Shown in pieces: positions 15,830-23,096 of a stretch of 24,869 bases of DNA (position 1 is its first letter; each line of letters starts with the position of its first letter). A model generated the notes under the pieces. It was given only the letters and a program-made list of their open reading frames with translations. It had not been told where the DNA came from and searched no databases. The translations under genes were made by a program, and so were the position numbers. Source of the DNA: Betaproteobacteria bacterium (GTDB lineage: Bacteria; Pseudomonadota; Gammaproteobacteria; Burkholderiales; Burkholderiaceae); assembly GCA_009921765.1 (NCBI GenBank), contig RFXC01000037.1:1-24869 (forward strand), in the 5' to 3' direction.

Positions 15830-16711
15830 ATGGCCGACGCCGCCAAGCCGACCGAGCGCAAGAAAAGGACCATCACCGAAATCCGCGACTCGAAAAAGAC
15901 CGGCGAGAAGATGGTCTATACATCGGTGCCCGACTACACATCGGCCAAGTGGGCCGAAGCCGCCGGTGTCGATGTGGCGGTGGTGGGTGACAGCCTTGCC
16001 ATGGTCGCGCATGGCCATCCCAGCACGGTGCCCGCCACCATGGACATGATGGTGATGCATGCACAGGCGGTCCGGCGCGGCGCACCCAACACGTTTGTGC
16101 TGGGCTGCATGCCCTACCAGAGCTACAACACGACCGACCGCGCGCTCCAAAATGCCACCCGCTTCATGCAGGACGCGGCCTGCGATGCGGTCAAGCCCCA
16201 GGGCGGGAAATCGCAGGCGCACATCCTGCGGGCGCTGGTCGATGCCGGAATCCCCACCGCCTCGCACATCGGGCTCACCCCCCACACCATCGCCATGTTT
16301 GGCGGCTTCAAGATCCAGGGCCGCACGGCCGACGCCGCAATGAAAATTCTGGAAGACGCGTTTGCCATTCAGGATGCCGGCTGCTTCATGCTCGAATTCG
16401 AGGCGGTGCCGGCGCCCATCGCACGCGCCATCAGCGAACAACTCGAGATCCCCACCATCGGCATCGGCGCGGGTGCCGGCACCGACGGACAGATCCTGCT
16501 CTCCTACGATCTGCTCGGCGTCTTCACCGACTTCAAGCCCAAGTTCACCAAGCGCTACGCCAACCTCACCGAGGTGGCGGTAGCCGGCCTCAAAGCCTAC
16601 GTCGCGGATGTCAAACAAGGCACCTTCCCCGACGATGACCACAGCTATGGTGTCGACCAGAAGGAGTACGAAAAATTCCTGGGTCTCCTAGAAAAGCGCC
16701 GCCAGCACTGA
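15830..16711 (+). CDS. panB: PanB-family (ketopantoate hydroxymethyltransferase-like) protein, divergent active site
   Basis: A 293-residue TIM-barrel protein. Canonical PanB moves a hydroxymethyl group from 5,10-methylene-THF to 2-oxoisovalerate in pantothenate synthesis. Family features are clear: 'VVGDSLAMVAHGH' (Asp54/Ser55), 'AVRRGAPN', 'HIGLTPHTI.MFGGFKIQGR', 'EAVP' with Glu191 aligned to catalytic Glu181 of E. coli PanB, and 'PTIGIGAGAGTDGQIL'. Compared with E. coli PanB, metal ligand Asp84 is Cys93 and Glu114 is Gln124, while Asp45 (here 54) and Lys112 (here 122) are kept. It is not next to panC or panD but to a GntR regulator and catabolic genes. I infer a specialised paralogue, not the housekeeping enzyme; the symbol marks the family only. 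The ribosome site is AAGAGGAG at 15815-15822, eight bases before the ATG. Confidence 0.85.
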   Translation: MADAAKPTERKKRTITEIRDSKKTGEKMVYTSVPDYTSAKWAEAAGVDVAVVGDSLAMVAHGHPSTVPATMDMMVMHAQAVRRGAPNTFVLGCMPYQSYNTTDRALQNATRFMQDAACDAVKPQGGKSQAHILRALVDAGIPTASHIGLTPHTIAMFGGFKIQGRTADAAMKILEDAFAIQDAGCFMLEFEAVPAPIARAISEQLEIPTIGIGAGAGTDGQILLSYDLLGVFTDFKPKFTKRYANLTEVAVAGLKAYVADVKQGTFPDDDHSYGVDQKEYEKFLGLLEKRRQH

Positions 16712-16794
16712 CGCGCACGAAGGTCCCGCGCCCCAGCCGCACGGCTGCACTGCCACCCGAACGGGCGGCCTCGCGCCCTGCGGCGGCATCCCGG

Positions 16795-17463
16795 TTGGCA
16801 GCGCAGCCTGAGGATGCAGCCGCTCAGACGCTCACGGAACAGGCCTACACGCTTCTCGAGGAAATGATCGTGCGGCTCGAGCTCACGCCTGGCAGCGCGG
16901 TGTCGGAAGCAATGCTCTCGGCGCGGCTGGGCATCGGCCGCACGCCCATCCGCGAGGCGCTGCAGCGGCTCGCGCGCGAGCGGCTGGTCAGAATTCTTCC
17001 GAGGCGGGGAGTGATCGTCTCCGAAATCGACGTCAAGTCGCAGCTGCGGCTCCTCGAGGTGCGGCGCGAAATCGAACGCCTGATGGCACGCGCCGCCGCA
17101 CGCCGCTCCTCGGCTCATGAGCGCAGCCAGTTCACCAATCTGGCGCGGGCGTTCCGGCGCTCCGCGCGAGCACGCGACGACGTGAGCTTTCTTCGCACCG
17201 ATCGCGAGTTCAACGAGCTTTGCCTGCTCGCAGCGCGTAACGAATTCGCAGCCACCGCCATGGGGCTCATGAACTCGCTGTCGCGACGCTTCTGGTTCCT
17301 GCATTTTCGTCAGGCAGCCGACCTGCCGGTCACCGCCAGGCTGCATGCCGATCTTGCGCAGGCAATCGCCGACGGCGATGAGGCACTGGCAGCCGCCGCG
17401 GTCGATTCGCTCCTCGACAACATCGAATCCTTTACCCGCAACACCGTCAGCACCGATTTCTGA
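16795..17463 (+). CDS. GntR-family transcriptional regulator, FCD subfamily
   Basis: A 222-residue dimeric repressor. The winged helix-turn-helix spans about residues 13-75: 'AYTLLEEMIVRLELTPGSAVSE', then 'LSARLGIGRTPIREALQRLARERLV' with the GntR 'R-T-P-I-R-E-A-L' recognition helix and wing 'RRGVIVSEID'. The C-terminal ~130 residues are an all-helical FCD effector domain with candidate metal/ligand residues Asp and His in 'RTDREFNELC' and 'LHADLAQAIADGD'. FCD regulators usually sense carboxylic acids. The only usable start is TTG at 16795; no ATG exists in frame upstream, and the ribosome site is weak. It lies 83 bases after panB-like and is bracketed by two similar dyads, its probable operators. 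Confidence 0.88.
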   Translation: MAAQPEDAAAQTLTEQAYTLLEEMIVRLELTPGSAVSEAMLSARLGIGRTPIREALQRLARERLVRILPRRGVIVSEIDVKSQLRLLEVRREIERLMARAAARRSSAHERSQFTNLARAFRRSARARDDVSFLRTDREFNELCLLAARNEFAATAMGLMNSLSRRFWFLHFRQAADLPVTARLHADLAQAIADGDEALAAAAVDSLLDNIESFTRNTVSTDF

Positions 17464-17493
17464 ATCCCACCGTCCGAGGCGCCCCGCGGCGGC

Positions 17494-17523
17494 TCGACAA
17501 GCGCTCAGACATACCTCTAATAT
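17494..17523 (+). promoter_or_regulatory. Candidate sigma-70 promoter for the hydroxylase gene
   Basis: TCGACA (17494-17499), one mismatch from the -35 consensus, is followed after 18 bases by TAATAT (17518-17523), close to the -10 consensus. The -10 lies inside dyad site 2, so a bound repressor would block RNA polymerase. This would start a transcript for the hydroxylase and TRAP genes. Confidence 0.45.
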
Positions 17524-17527
17524 GTCA
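17507..17527. promoter_or_regulatory. Operator-like dyad upstream of the hydroxylase gene (site 2)
   Basis: AGACATA-N7-TATGTCA: a 6-bp perfect inverted repeat (GACATA/TATGTC) with a 7-base spacer. It is the same size and layout as site 1 at 15788-15808; shared positions read GA-Y-ATAC near the left and ATAT-R-TCA at the right. It overlaps a -10 box and begins 44 bases after the GntR stop codon. Confidence 0.5.
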
Positions 17528-17557
17528 GTTCGCGTTGCAAACAGCAGGAGAACGTCC

Positions 17558-18376
17558 ATGGCCCACCTGATCGAACGTCACAACCCCTCTCCCCGTCAGG
17601 TTCGCTTCCGCGAAGACTACCGCTCCAACATCCATCCCGCCTACAACGGTCTGCTTCACATCGGCGTGATCTATGTAGTGGGTATCGCTGTACTCGGCTT
17701 TTGCATCTCGCAACTGCAGGGCGCAGGCTGGGAGTGGCTCCTGGTCGTACCGGTCTTCTTTTTTTCCAACCTGTTCGAGTGGTGGATCCACAAAAACGTG
17801 ATGCACCGGCTGGTGGATGTGTGGGCGCTGCGCGCCATTTACGACCGGCACACCCGCCAGCACCACCAATATTTCACTGACAATGAAATGACGGTCGACT
17901 CCACCCGCGAATGGCGCATCATCTTCTTCCCCTGGCGCGCCCTCTTCACGTTCATGGGGCTGGGCACGCCGTTTGCGCTCGCGCTTGGCTGGCTGGTCAA
18001 CCCCAATGCGGGTTACATCCTCATGATCACCATCGTAGGCCAGTATCTGCTCTATGAGCTTTTTCACTATTGCTGCCACGTGCACGACAACGCGTTCGTT
18101 CGCAACATGCCGTTCATCAACACCATCCGTCGCCATCACACTGCGCATCACAACTACGGAATCATGATGACGCACAACATGAACCTCACCTTTCCGATCG
18201 CCGACTGGGTGATGGGCACCAGCGACCTCGACCGCGGGCTCGCAGGAACGCTTCTGAACGGCTACAACGAAGACCATATCCGCGCCGAATTGCGACCCAC
18301 CATTGAGCGTTTCCGTCGTGAAGATGCGCCGGTCACGCTCGACGGCCCGGTCACAACCTCCGGGCAAATGGCCTGA
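17558..18376 (+). CDS. Fatty acid hydroxylase / sterol desaturase superfamily membrane protein
   Basis: A 272-residue integral membrane di-iron oxygenase. Hydrophobic helices flank cytosolic histidine boxes: 'HKNVMH' (HX4H), 'HTRQHH' (HX3HH), 'FHYCCHVH' and 'HHTAHH' (HX2HH). These bind two irons and hydroxylate or desaturate a lipid-like chain using O2. The ATG at 17558 is set by CAGGAG seven bases upstream; a longer frame running back into the GntR gene is a chance extension. It sits between the regulator and TRAP genes, 50 bases before the latter. Its substrate is unknown. Confidence 0.87.
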   Translation: MAHLIERHNPSPRQVRFREDYRSNIHPAYNGLLHIGVIYVVGIAVLGFCISQLQGAGWEWLLVVPVFFFSNLFEWWIHKNVMHRLVDVWALRAIYDRHTRQHHQYFTDNEMTVDSTREWRIIFFPWRALFTFMGLGTPFALALGWLVNPNAGYILMITIVGQYLLYELFHYCCHVHDNAFVRNMPFINTIRRHHTAHHNYGIMMTHNMNLTFPIADWVMGTSDLDRGLAGTLLNGYNEDHIRAELRPTIERFRREDAPVTLDGPVTTSGQMA

Positions 18377-18426
18377 TCACCGATTTCCTCAGCATTAAAA
18401 CAAACCACATCCCAAGGAGACACATC

Positions 18427-19347
18427 ATGCGTAAACGTGATTTTCTGAAGGCAAGTGCAGTTGGCGGACTGGCTGCTGCGCCCGTGCTTGCCAACGCGCA
18501 GGCAGGGCCCACTTACAGCTGGAAAATGGCAACCGGCTGGGCAAGCGGTCCGCTCATGGATATCGGCGCCAAGGCGTTCGCCGAGCGCATGGCGGCAGTC
18601 TCGGGCGGACGTTTCAAGATCCAGGTCTTCCCGGGCGGGGCCCTGGGCAATGCGCTGCGCGTTCCGGAAACCGTGAAGAACGGCGTGGCCGAATGCGGTC
18701 ACACCTGGATGGGTTACGACTGGGGCAAAGACGTCACCACGGTGCTCTTTGGCGGCTACGCGGGCTCCATGGACAGCGAGCGCATGCTGCACTGGCTCTA
18801 TGGCGCAGGCGGCGACGAGATGCAGCGCGCCCATCGCGAAGCCAAGGAGGGTGTCATTTCCATGCCGCTCTTCATTCGCACCGCTGAAGCGTTCCTGCAT
18901 TCCCGCAAGCCCGTCAAGTCGCTTGCCGACCTCAAGGGCCTCAAGCTTCGCACCGCGGGCGCTTGGCTTGAAATGGCCAAAGACCTGGGCGCCGCGCGCG
19001 TCCATCAGCCCACTGCGCCCTTCGAGCTGGTGATCAACAAGGAGGTCTGGCAGAAAATGCCCGCCGCCGACCAGCAACTGGTGCAGCTCATCGCGCGTCT
19101 GGTCACCTTTGAAAGCTGGATCAAGGTTGGCAACGAAGACGCCAAGGCGCTTGAGTTCTATCGCAAGGCCGGCAACCAGATCATCGAGCTTGATGCTGAC
19201 GTGCAAAAGCAGGCTCGCAAGATCGGTCTCGACTGGGCGGCCAAGACCGCGGAAAAAGATCCCGCGTTTGCCAAGATCCTGAAGAGCCAGATCGACTTCG
19301 AAAAGGAATGGGAAGGCGCTGAGCGCTGGCGCACCATCCGCGGCTAG
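18427..19347 (+). CDS. TRAP transporter solute-binding protein (DctP family) with internal deletion
   Basis: A periplasmic receptor of 306 residues, where relatives run near 350. A Tat-like/Sec signal 'RKRDFLKASAVGGLAAAPVLANAQA' is followed by the DctP pattern 'WKMATGWASGPLMDIGAKAFAERM', 'GRFKIQVFPGGAL' and 'VKNGVAECGHTW'. 'VKSLADLKGLKLRTAGAW' carries the conserved substrate Arg. At residues ~188-193 the sequence jumps from 'KDLGAARV' to 'HQPTAPFELVINKEVW'. About 45 residues normally lie there, including the 'E.y.AL..G.iDa.Ew' and '..VakYyy.pG' blocks that line the ligand site. The reading frame is kept. The protein may not bind ligand normally. AAGGAG lies seven bases before the ATG. Confidence 0.85.
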   Translation: MRKRDFLKASAVGGLAAAPVLANAQAGPTYSWKMATGWASGPLMDIGAKAFAERMAAVSGGRFKIQVFPGGALGNALRVPETVKNGVAECGHTWMGYDWGKDVTTVLFGGYAGSMDSERMLHWLYGAGGDEMQRAHREAKEGVISMPLFIRTAEAFLHSRKPVKSLADLKGLKLRTAGAWLEMAKDLGAARVHQPTAPFELVINKEVWQKMPAADQQLVQLIARLVTFESWIKVGNEDAKALEFYRKAGNQIIELDADVQKQARKIGLDWAAKTAEKDPAFAKILKSQIDFEKEWEGAERWRTIRG

Positions 19348-19355
19348 AACGGTGG

Positions 19356-19381
19356 AACGGCCCGCGAATCCGCGGGCCGTT
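19356..19381 (+). terminator. Strong hairpin between TRAP receptor and DctQ genes
   Basis: An 11-bp perfect stem (AACGGCCCGCG / CGCGGGCCGTT) with a 4-base loop AATC begins 9 bases after the receptor stop. No T-run follows. Such stem-loops commonly separate binding-protein genes from membrane-component genes and keep receptor mRNA in excess. Confidence 0.6.
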
Positions 19382-19411
19382 GCGTACAGCTGTGATAACG
19401 GAGCCCCCATC

Positions 19412-19918
19412 ATGCAAGCCCTGATCCGCGCGATCGAAGCGGCGAGCGACAAGATTGGCATTTTTGGCGCGTTGCTCATCGTGCCCCTGGTGCTCAGCAC
19501 CTGCTACGAAGTCTTCGCCCGCTATCTGTTCGATTCGCCCACCATCTGGGCCTACGAGGTGGGCTACATGCTCACGGGCTCGCATTTTCTGCTGGGCCTC
19601 GCGTTCACCCTGCGCGCGGGCGAGCACATCCGGATCGATATCTTCAGCGGCAAATTCGCTGCACGCACCCGTGCGTTGATCGACCTGGCAGGCTATACGG
19701 TGCTCGTGCCCATGCTGATCTGGCTAACGCTTGCGCTGTCGCGCTATTTCGCGACTGCCTACGCAAGCAACGAGAAAAGCGGCCAATCTGCCTTCAACAT
19801 GCCGGTCTGGCCCTTCCGGCTGGTGTTCTTCGCGGCGTTTCTGCTGCTCACCCTGCAGGTCATTGCCGAGGTGATCAAACTCGTGCGAAGCCTGCGAAGC
19901 ACCCCTGCGCGAGCCTGA
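19412..19918 (+). CDS. TRAP transporter small permease (DctQ family)
   Basis: A 168-residue inner-membrane protein with four hydrophobic helices, the normal DctQ architecture. 'YEVFARYLFDSPTIWAYEVGYMLTGSHFLLG' and 'RAGEHIRIDIF' are the family signatures in helix 1-2 and the following loop. It forms a complex with the large DctM subunit encoded 7 bases downstream and works with the periplasmic receptor encoded upstream. The ATG at 19412 is supported by GGAG eight bases upstream; it lies just past the hairpin. Confidence 0.9.
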   Translation: MQALIRAIEAASDKIGIFGALLIVPLVLSTCYEVFARYLFDSPTIWAYEVGYMLTGSHFLLGLAFTLRAGEHIRIDIFSGKFAARTRALIDLAGYTVLVPMLIWLTLALSRYFATAYASNEKSGQSAFNMPVWPFRLVFFAAFLLLTLQVIAEVIKLVRSLRSTPARA

Positions 19919-19925
19919 CCTCATC

Positions 19926-21245
19926 ATGGAGCTTCTTCCCTTTTTCATGCTGCCGGTCGCCTTCCTGCTCATGTTCCTGGGCTTTCCGGTGGCGTTCTGC
20001 ATGATGGTCACTGCGGTGCTGTTTGGCCTTGCCGTCTTTGGCGACCGCGTGGTGTTCCAGTTCATCGAAAAAATCGATGACCTGTCCTCCAACTTCGTCT
20101 TCGCAGCCGTGCCCCTCTTTGTTTTCATGGGCTCGATGCTCGAGCGCTCGGGCATCGCCGAGCGGCTGTTCGAGGCGATTCACATCTGGACCCGGCGGCT
20201 TCCCGGCGGTCTGGCGCTTGCCACCGTCATCATGTGCATTCTGTTTGCCGCCTCCTCGGGCGTGATCGGCGCCACCGAGTCGGTCGTGGGCCTGCTCACG
20301 ATCCCGGTGATGATGCGCTACGGCTACAACCGGTCCCTCATCTCGGGCACCATCTGCGCCGGTGGCTCGCTTGGCACCATCATTCCGCCCTCGGTTGTGG
20401 CCGTCGTCATGGGCCCGCTCGCCAATCTTTCGGTGGGTGACATCCTCTATGGCATGACCTTCCCGGGGCTCCTGATGGGGCTTCTTTACCTCATCTACAT
20501 TTTCGTGCTGTGCGTGCTCAAGCCCGAGAACGGCCCTGCCATTCCCCCCTCGCCCGATGACCCCACGTTCGGCGAAAAGCTGGTCATCAGTCTGAAGAAC
20601 CTCATTCCACCGGTGCTTCTCATCTTCGCCGTGCTGGGATCGATTCTGCTCGGCTGGTCATCGCCCACCGAAGCGGCGGCCATCGGCGCGCTCGCGTCGG
20701 TGCTCCTCACCGTGCTCTACGGCACCTTCAGCCTCGCCTCGTTCTACGAGGCGCTGATCAAGACGCTGAAGGTCACCGCCATGATCATGATGGTGTTGCT
20801 CGCGGGCACGCTCTTTACCGGCGTCTTCATTGGCGCGGGCGGCATCAATACCGCGAGCCGGCTGATTGGCGATCTCAACCTGAGCCCCTGGATGCTGCTC
20901 TCGCTCATGATGCTGATCATCTTCATCGCGGGGTTCTTTCTCGACTGGATCTCCATCGTCCTGATCTTTGTTCCCATCTTCACCCCGCTTGCCACCATGG
21001 CCGGTTTTAACGGCGTGTGGTTCTGCGTGCTGTTTCTCATCATGATCCAGACCAGTTATCTCACCCCACCCATGGCGCCCGCCATCTTTTATCTGCGTGC
21101 CGTGGCACCGCCGGAAATCACGATTCGCCACATGTACCGTGGTGTGGTGCCGTTCATTGCGCTTCAGGTTCTCACGCTGGGTTTCACCATGGCCTTCCCG
21201 CAACTGGTCACCTGGCTGCCCGAGCAAATGCTGCAATTCCGCTAG
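19926..21245 (+). CDS. TRAP transporter large permease (DctM family)
   Basis: A 439-residue inner-membrane protein with about twelve helices and re-entrant loops, the ion-coupled transport unit. Signatures include 'FAAVPLFVFMGSMLERSGIAERLF', 'GATESVVGLLTIPVMMRYGYN' near the first ion site, 'GSLGTIIPPSVVAVV', 'GWSSPTEAAAIGALAS', and 'IQTSYLTPPMAPAIFYLR' near the second site. Length is normal and the sequence looks intact, in contrast to the shortened receptor. It starts 7 bases after DctQ, indicating a joint transcript. Confidence 0.92.
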   Translation: MELLPFFMLPVAFLLMFLGFPVAFCMMVTAVLFGLAVFGDRVVFQFIEKIDDLSSNFVFAAVPLFVFMGSMLERSGIAERLFEAIHIWTRRLPGGLALATVIMCILFAASSGVIGATESVVGLLTIPVMMRYGYNRSLISGTICAGGSLGTIIPPSVVAVVMGPLANLSVGDILYGMTFPGLLMGLLYLIYIFVLCVLKPENGPAIPPSPDDPTFGEKLVISLKNLIPPVLLIFAVLGSILLGWSSPTEAAAIGALASVLLTVLYGTFSLASFYEALIKTLKVTAMIMMVLLAGTLFTGVFIGAGGINTASRLIGDLNLSPWMLLSLMMLIIFIAGFFLDWISIVLIFVPIFTPLATMAGFNGVWFCVLFLIMIQTSYLTPPMAPAIFYLRAVAPPEITIRHMYRGVVPFIALQVLTLGFTMAFPQLVTWLPEQMLQFR

Positions 21246-21273
21246 CACCTGCCCACGATCCAAAGAGGTTTAC

Positions 21274-22200
21274 ATGACCCCAGATCAGGTCCTGTCCATC
21301 AAGCCACGCGTGCTTACCCAATCACAGCGTGAGTTCTACTTCAACGAAGGCTACATCCTGCTCGAGCGGGTGATCGGCGACGACTGGATCGCGAAGCTTC
21401 GCGCCGCGACCGAGGAGATGGTGGAACGCTCGCGCAAGGTGAGTGTGTCCGACAAGGTCTTCGATCTCGAGCCCGGTCACACGCCTGACGCACCGCGGTT
21501 GCGACGGGTCTCGAATCCGGTCGAGCATCACCCGGTCTACTGGGACTATGTCACGCGCTCGCCCATCGTCGACATCGTGGCCGATCTGGTGGGTCCGGAT
21601 GTGAAGTTCCATCACTCCAAGCTCAACTTCAAGTGGGCGCGCGGCGGTGAGGAGGTGAAGTGGCACTACGACATCAGCTTCTGGCCGCACACCAATTATT
21701 CACCCCTCACTGTGGGCACCTATATTTACGACTGCGGCATGGATAACGGCCCGCTCATGGTGCTGCCACGCAGCCATATCGAGGTTGAACCGCTCCTCAC
21801 CCAGTTCGACGAATCGGGCCGCTGGATCGGATGCCTGCGCGACGCCGACGCCGAGCGCCTGCCGCTCGCGCGCGCGGTGGCGCTGCCCGGACCGGCGGGT
21901 TCGCTCACACTTCACAATTGCCGCACGCTCCACGCCTCACCCAAAAATCTGTCCGACACTGGGCGGCCGCTGCTTCTCTACACGCTCACGTCGGCAGACG
22001 CATTTCCCTACACGGTCAATCCAATCCGACCCAGGCATGATCAGGCGATCATCGCCGGAAAGCGCGCGACCTGGGCGCATCACGATCCGCGCCCATGCCT
22101 GCTGCCGCCCGACTGGTCTGGCGGCTACACCTCCATCTTCGCGCTCCAGCAGCAGGAAAGCGAAAACAACGCGCCGCCGCTCGCCACCGCCACCATGTAG
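21274..22200 (+). CDS. Phytanoyl-CoA dioxygenase (PhyH) family protein
   Basis: A 308-residue Fe(II)/2-oxoglutarate-dependent oxygenase. The N-terminal 'QREFYFNEGYILLERVIGDDWIAKLR' is the PhyH entry motif. The iron ligands are His and Asp in 'VKWHYDISFWPHTNYSPL' and the distal His in 'LTLHNCRTLHAS', with 'RPLLLYT' giving the Arg for 2-oxoglutarate. The protein would hydroxylate a small molecule, possibly the compound brought in by the TRAP system encoded immediately upstream. The ATG at 21274 is preceded by AAAGAGG; a longer frame overlaps dctM and is rejected. The next gene starts 8 bases after its stop. Confidence 0.88.
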   Translation: MTPDQVLSIKPRVLTQSQREFYFNEGYILLERVIGDDWIAKLRAATEEMVERSRKVSVSDKVFDLEPGHTPDAPRLRRVSNPVEHHPVYWDYVTRSPIVDIVADLVGPDVKFHHSKLNFKWARGGEEVKWHYDISFWPHTNYSPLTVGTYIYDCGMDNGPLMVLPRSHIEVEPLLTQFDESGRWIGCLRDADAERLPLARAVALPGPAGSLTLHNCRTLHASPKNLSDTGRPLLLYTLTSADAFPYTVNPIRPRHDQAIIAGKRATWAHHDPRPCLLPPDWSGGYTSIFALQQQESENNAPPLATATM

Positions 22201-22208
22201 GTCGGGTC

Positions 22209-23096
22209 ATGCAGGCGGGCCTTTCACAGGCCGAGCGGGCCCGGCGATTGCACGCGCTTCATCATGCCCAGGCGCTGTTCATCATCGGTAGCGTCTGGGA
22301 CGCCGCAAGCGCGGTGATGTTCGAGCAGGAAGGCTTTCAGGCGCTCGGCACCTCGAGCGCCGGGATCGCCTATGCCCACGGACTGCCCGACGGCGAGGTT
22401 GCTCCGCGCAAGGACATGATGGCGGCGATCGCCCGCATCGCGCATTCAGTATCCATCCCAGTTTCTGCCGATCTTGAATCCGGCTACGGCGCCTCGCCCA
22501 ACGACGTGGCTGAAACCTGCAGGCTCGCCATGGAGGCGGGCGCCGTGGGCGTCAATCTTGAAGACGCGCTGCCAGGCGCCACAACACTCACCGACCTCGA
22601 GCGGCAATGCGACATCATCCGCGCCGTACGTCTGGCGGCCGACCGCTGCGGTATTCCGCTCTTCATCAACGCGCGCACCGATGCCTTCTGGCTATCGCTA
22701 TGGGATGCGCCGCGCCGCTTGTCCGAGAGCATCGCGCGCTGCCAGGCTTATGTCGATGCAGGTGCCGACGGGGTGTTCGTGCCCGGCGCGCTTGATCCAT
22801 CCACCCTCTCATCTCTAGTCCGTGCCACCGCGGCCCCGCTCAACGTGCTCGCGATGCCAGGCTGCCCCGACATCGCCACGCTGCAGGCGCTGGGCGTGCG
22901 TCGTCTTTCACAAGGATCCGGGCCCGCGCGAGCGATGCTGGGCCTTGCCCGCCGCATTGCTCGCGAATTGCTCGACCAAGGTCGCTACACTTCGTTCCAT
23001 CAGGGCTCGATCGGCTACGCGCAGGCCAATGCGCTGTTCGCCGACCGGAGCGTGTCCGCATCCACCACCCCTCCTTTGAAAGCTTCGCCGGAATGA
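22209..23096 (+). CDS. Isocitrate lyase / PEP mutase family protein
   Basis: A 295-residue TIM-barrel enzyme. 'FIIGSVWDAASAVMFEQEGFQALGTSSAGIA' is the typical N-terminal strand region. 'VSADLESGYG' and 'VGVNLEDA' carry the acidic Mg2+ ligands, and 'LFINARTDAFW' is the R-T-D motif. The 'KKCGH' loop with the nucleophilic Cys of true isocitrate and methylisocitrate lyases is absent, so this resembles the oxaloacetate-decarboxylase/phosphonomutase-like branch that cuts or decarboxylates 2-oxo acids. Its stop overlaps the purU start as ATGA, a sign of translational coupling. PanB belongs to the same structural superfamily, so the locus encodes two such barrels. Confidence 0.87.
   Translation: MQAGLSQAERARRLHALHHAQALFIIGSVWDAASAVMFEQEGFQALGTSSAGIAYAHGLPDGEVAPRKDMMAAIARIAHSVSIPVSADLESGYGASPNDVAETCRLAMEAGAVGVNLEDALPGATTLTDLERQCDIIRAVRLAADRCGIPLFINARTDAFWLSLWDAPRRLSESIARCQAYVDAGADGVFVPGALDPSTLSSLVRATAAPLNVLAMPGCPDIATLQALGVRRLSQGSGPARAMLGLARRIARELLDQGRYTSFHQGSIGYAQANALFADRSVSASTTPPLKASPE

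Noticed and set aside
19356..19381. Intrinsic rho-independent terminator
   Set aside because: The stem is strong but not followed by a T-run, and the downstream genes are the partner TRAP subunits; it is better read as an mRNA stabiliser or attenuator.
18262..19500. 412-codon open frame on the minus strand
   Set aside because: It is antisense to the TRAP receptor gene and spans the hairpin; composition is that of a mirror frame.
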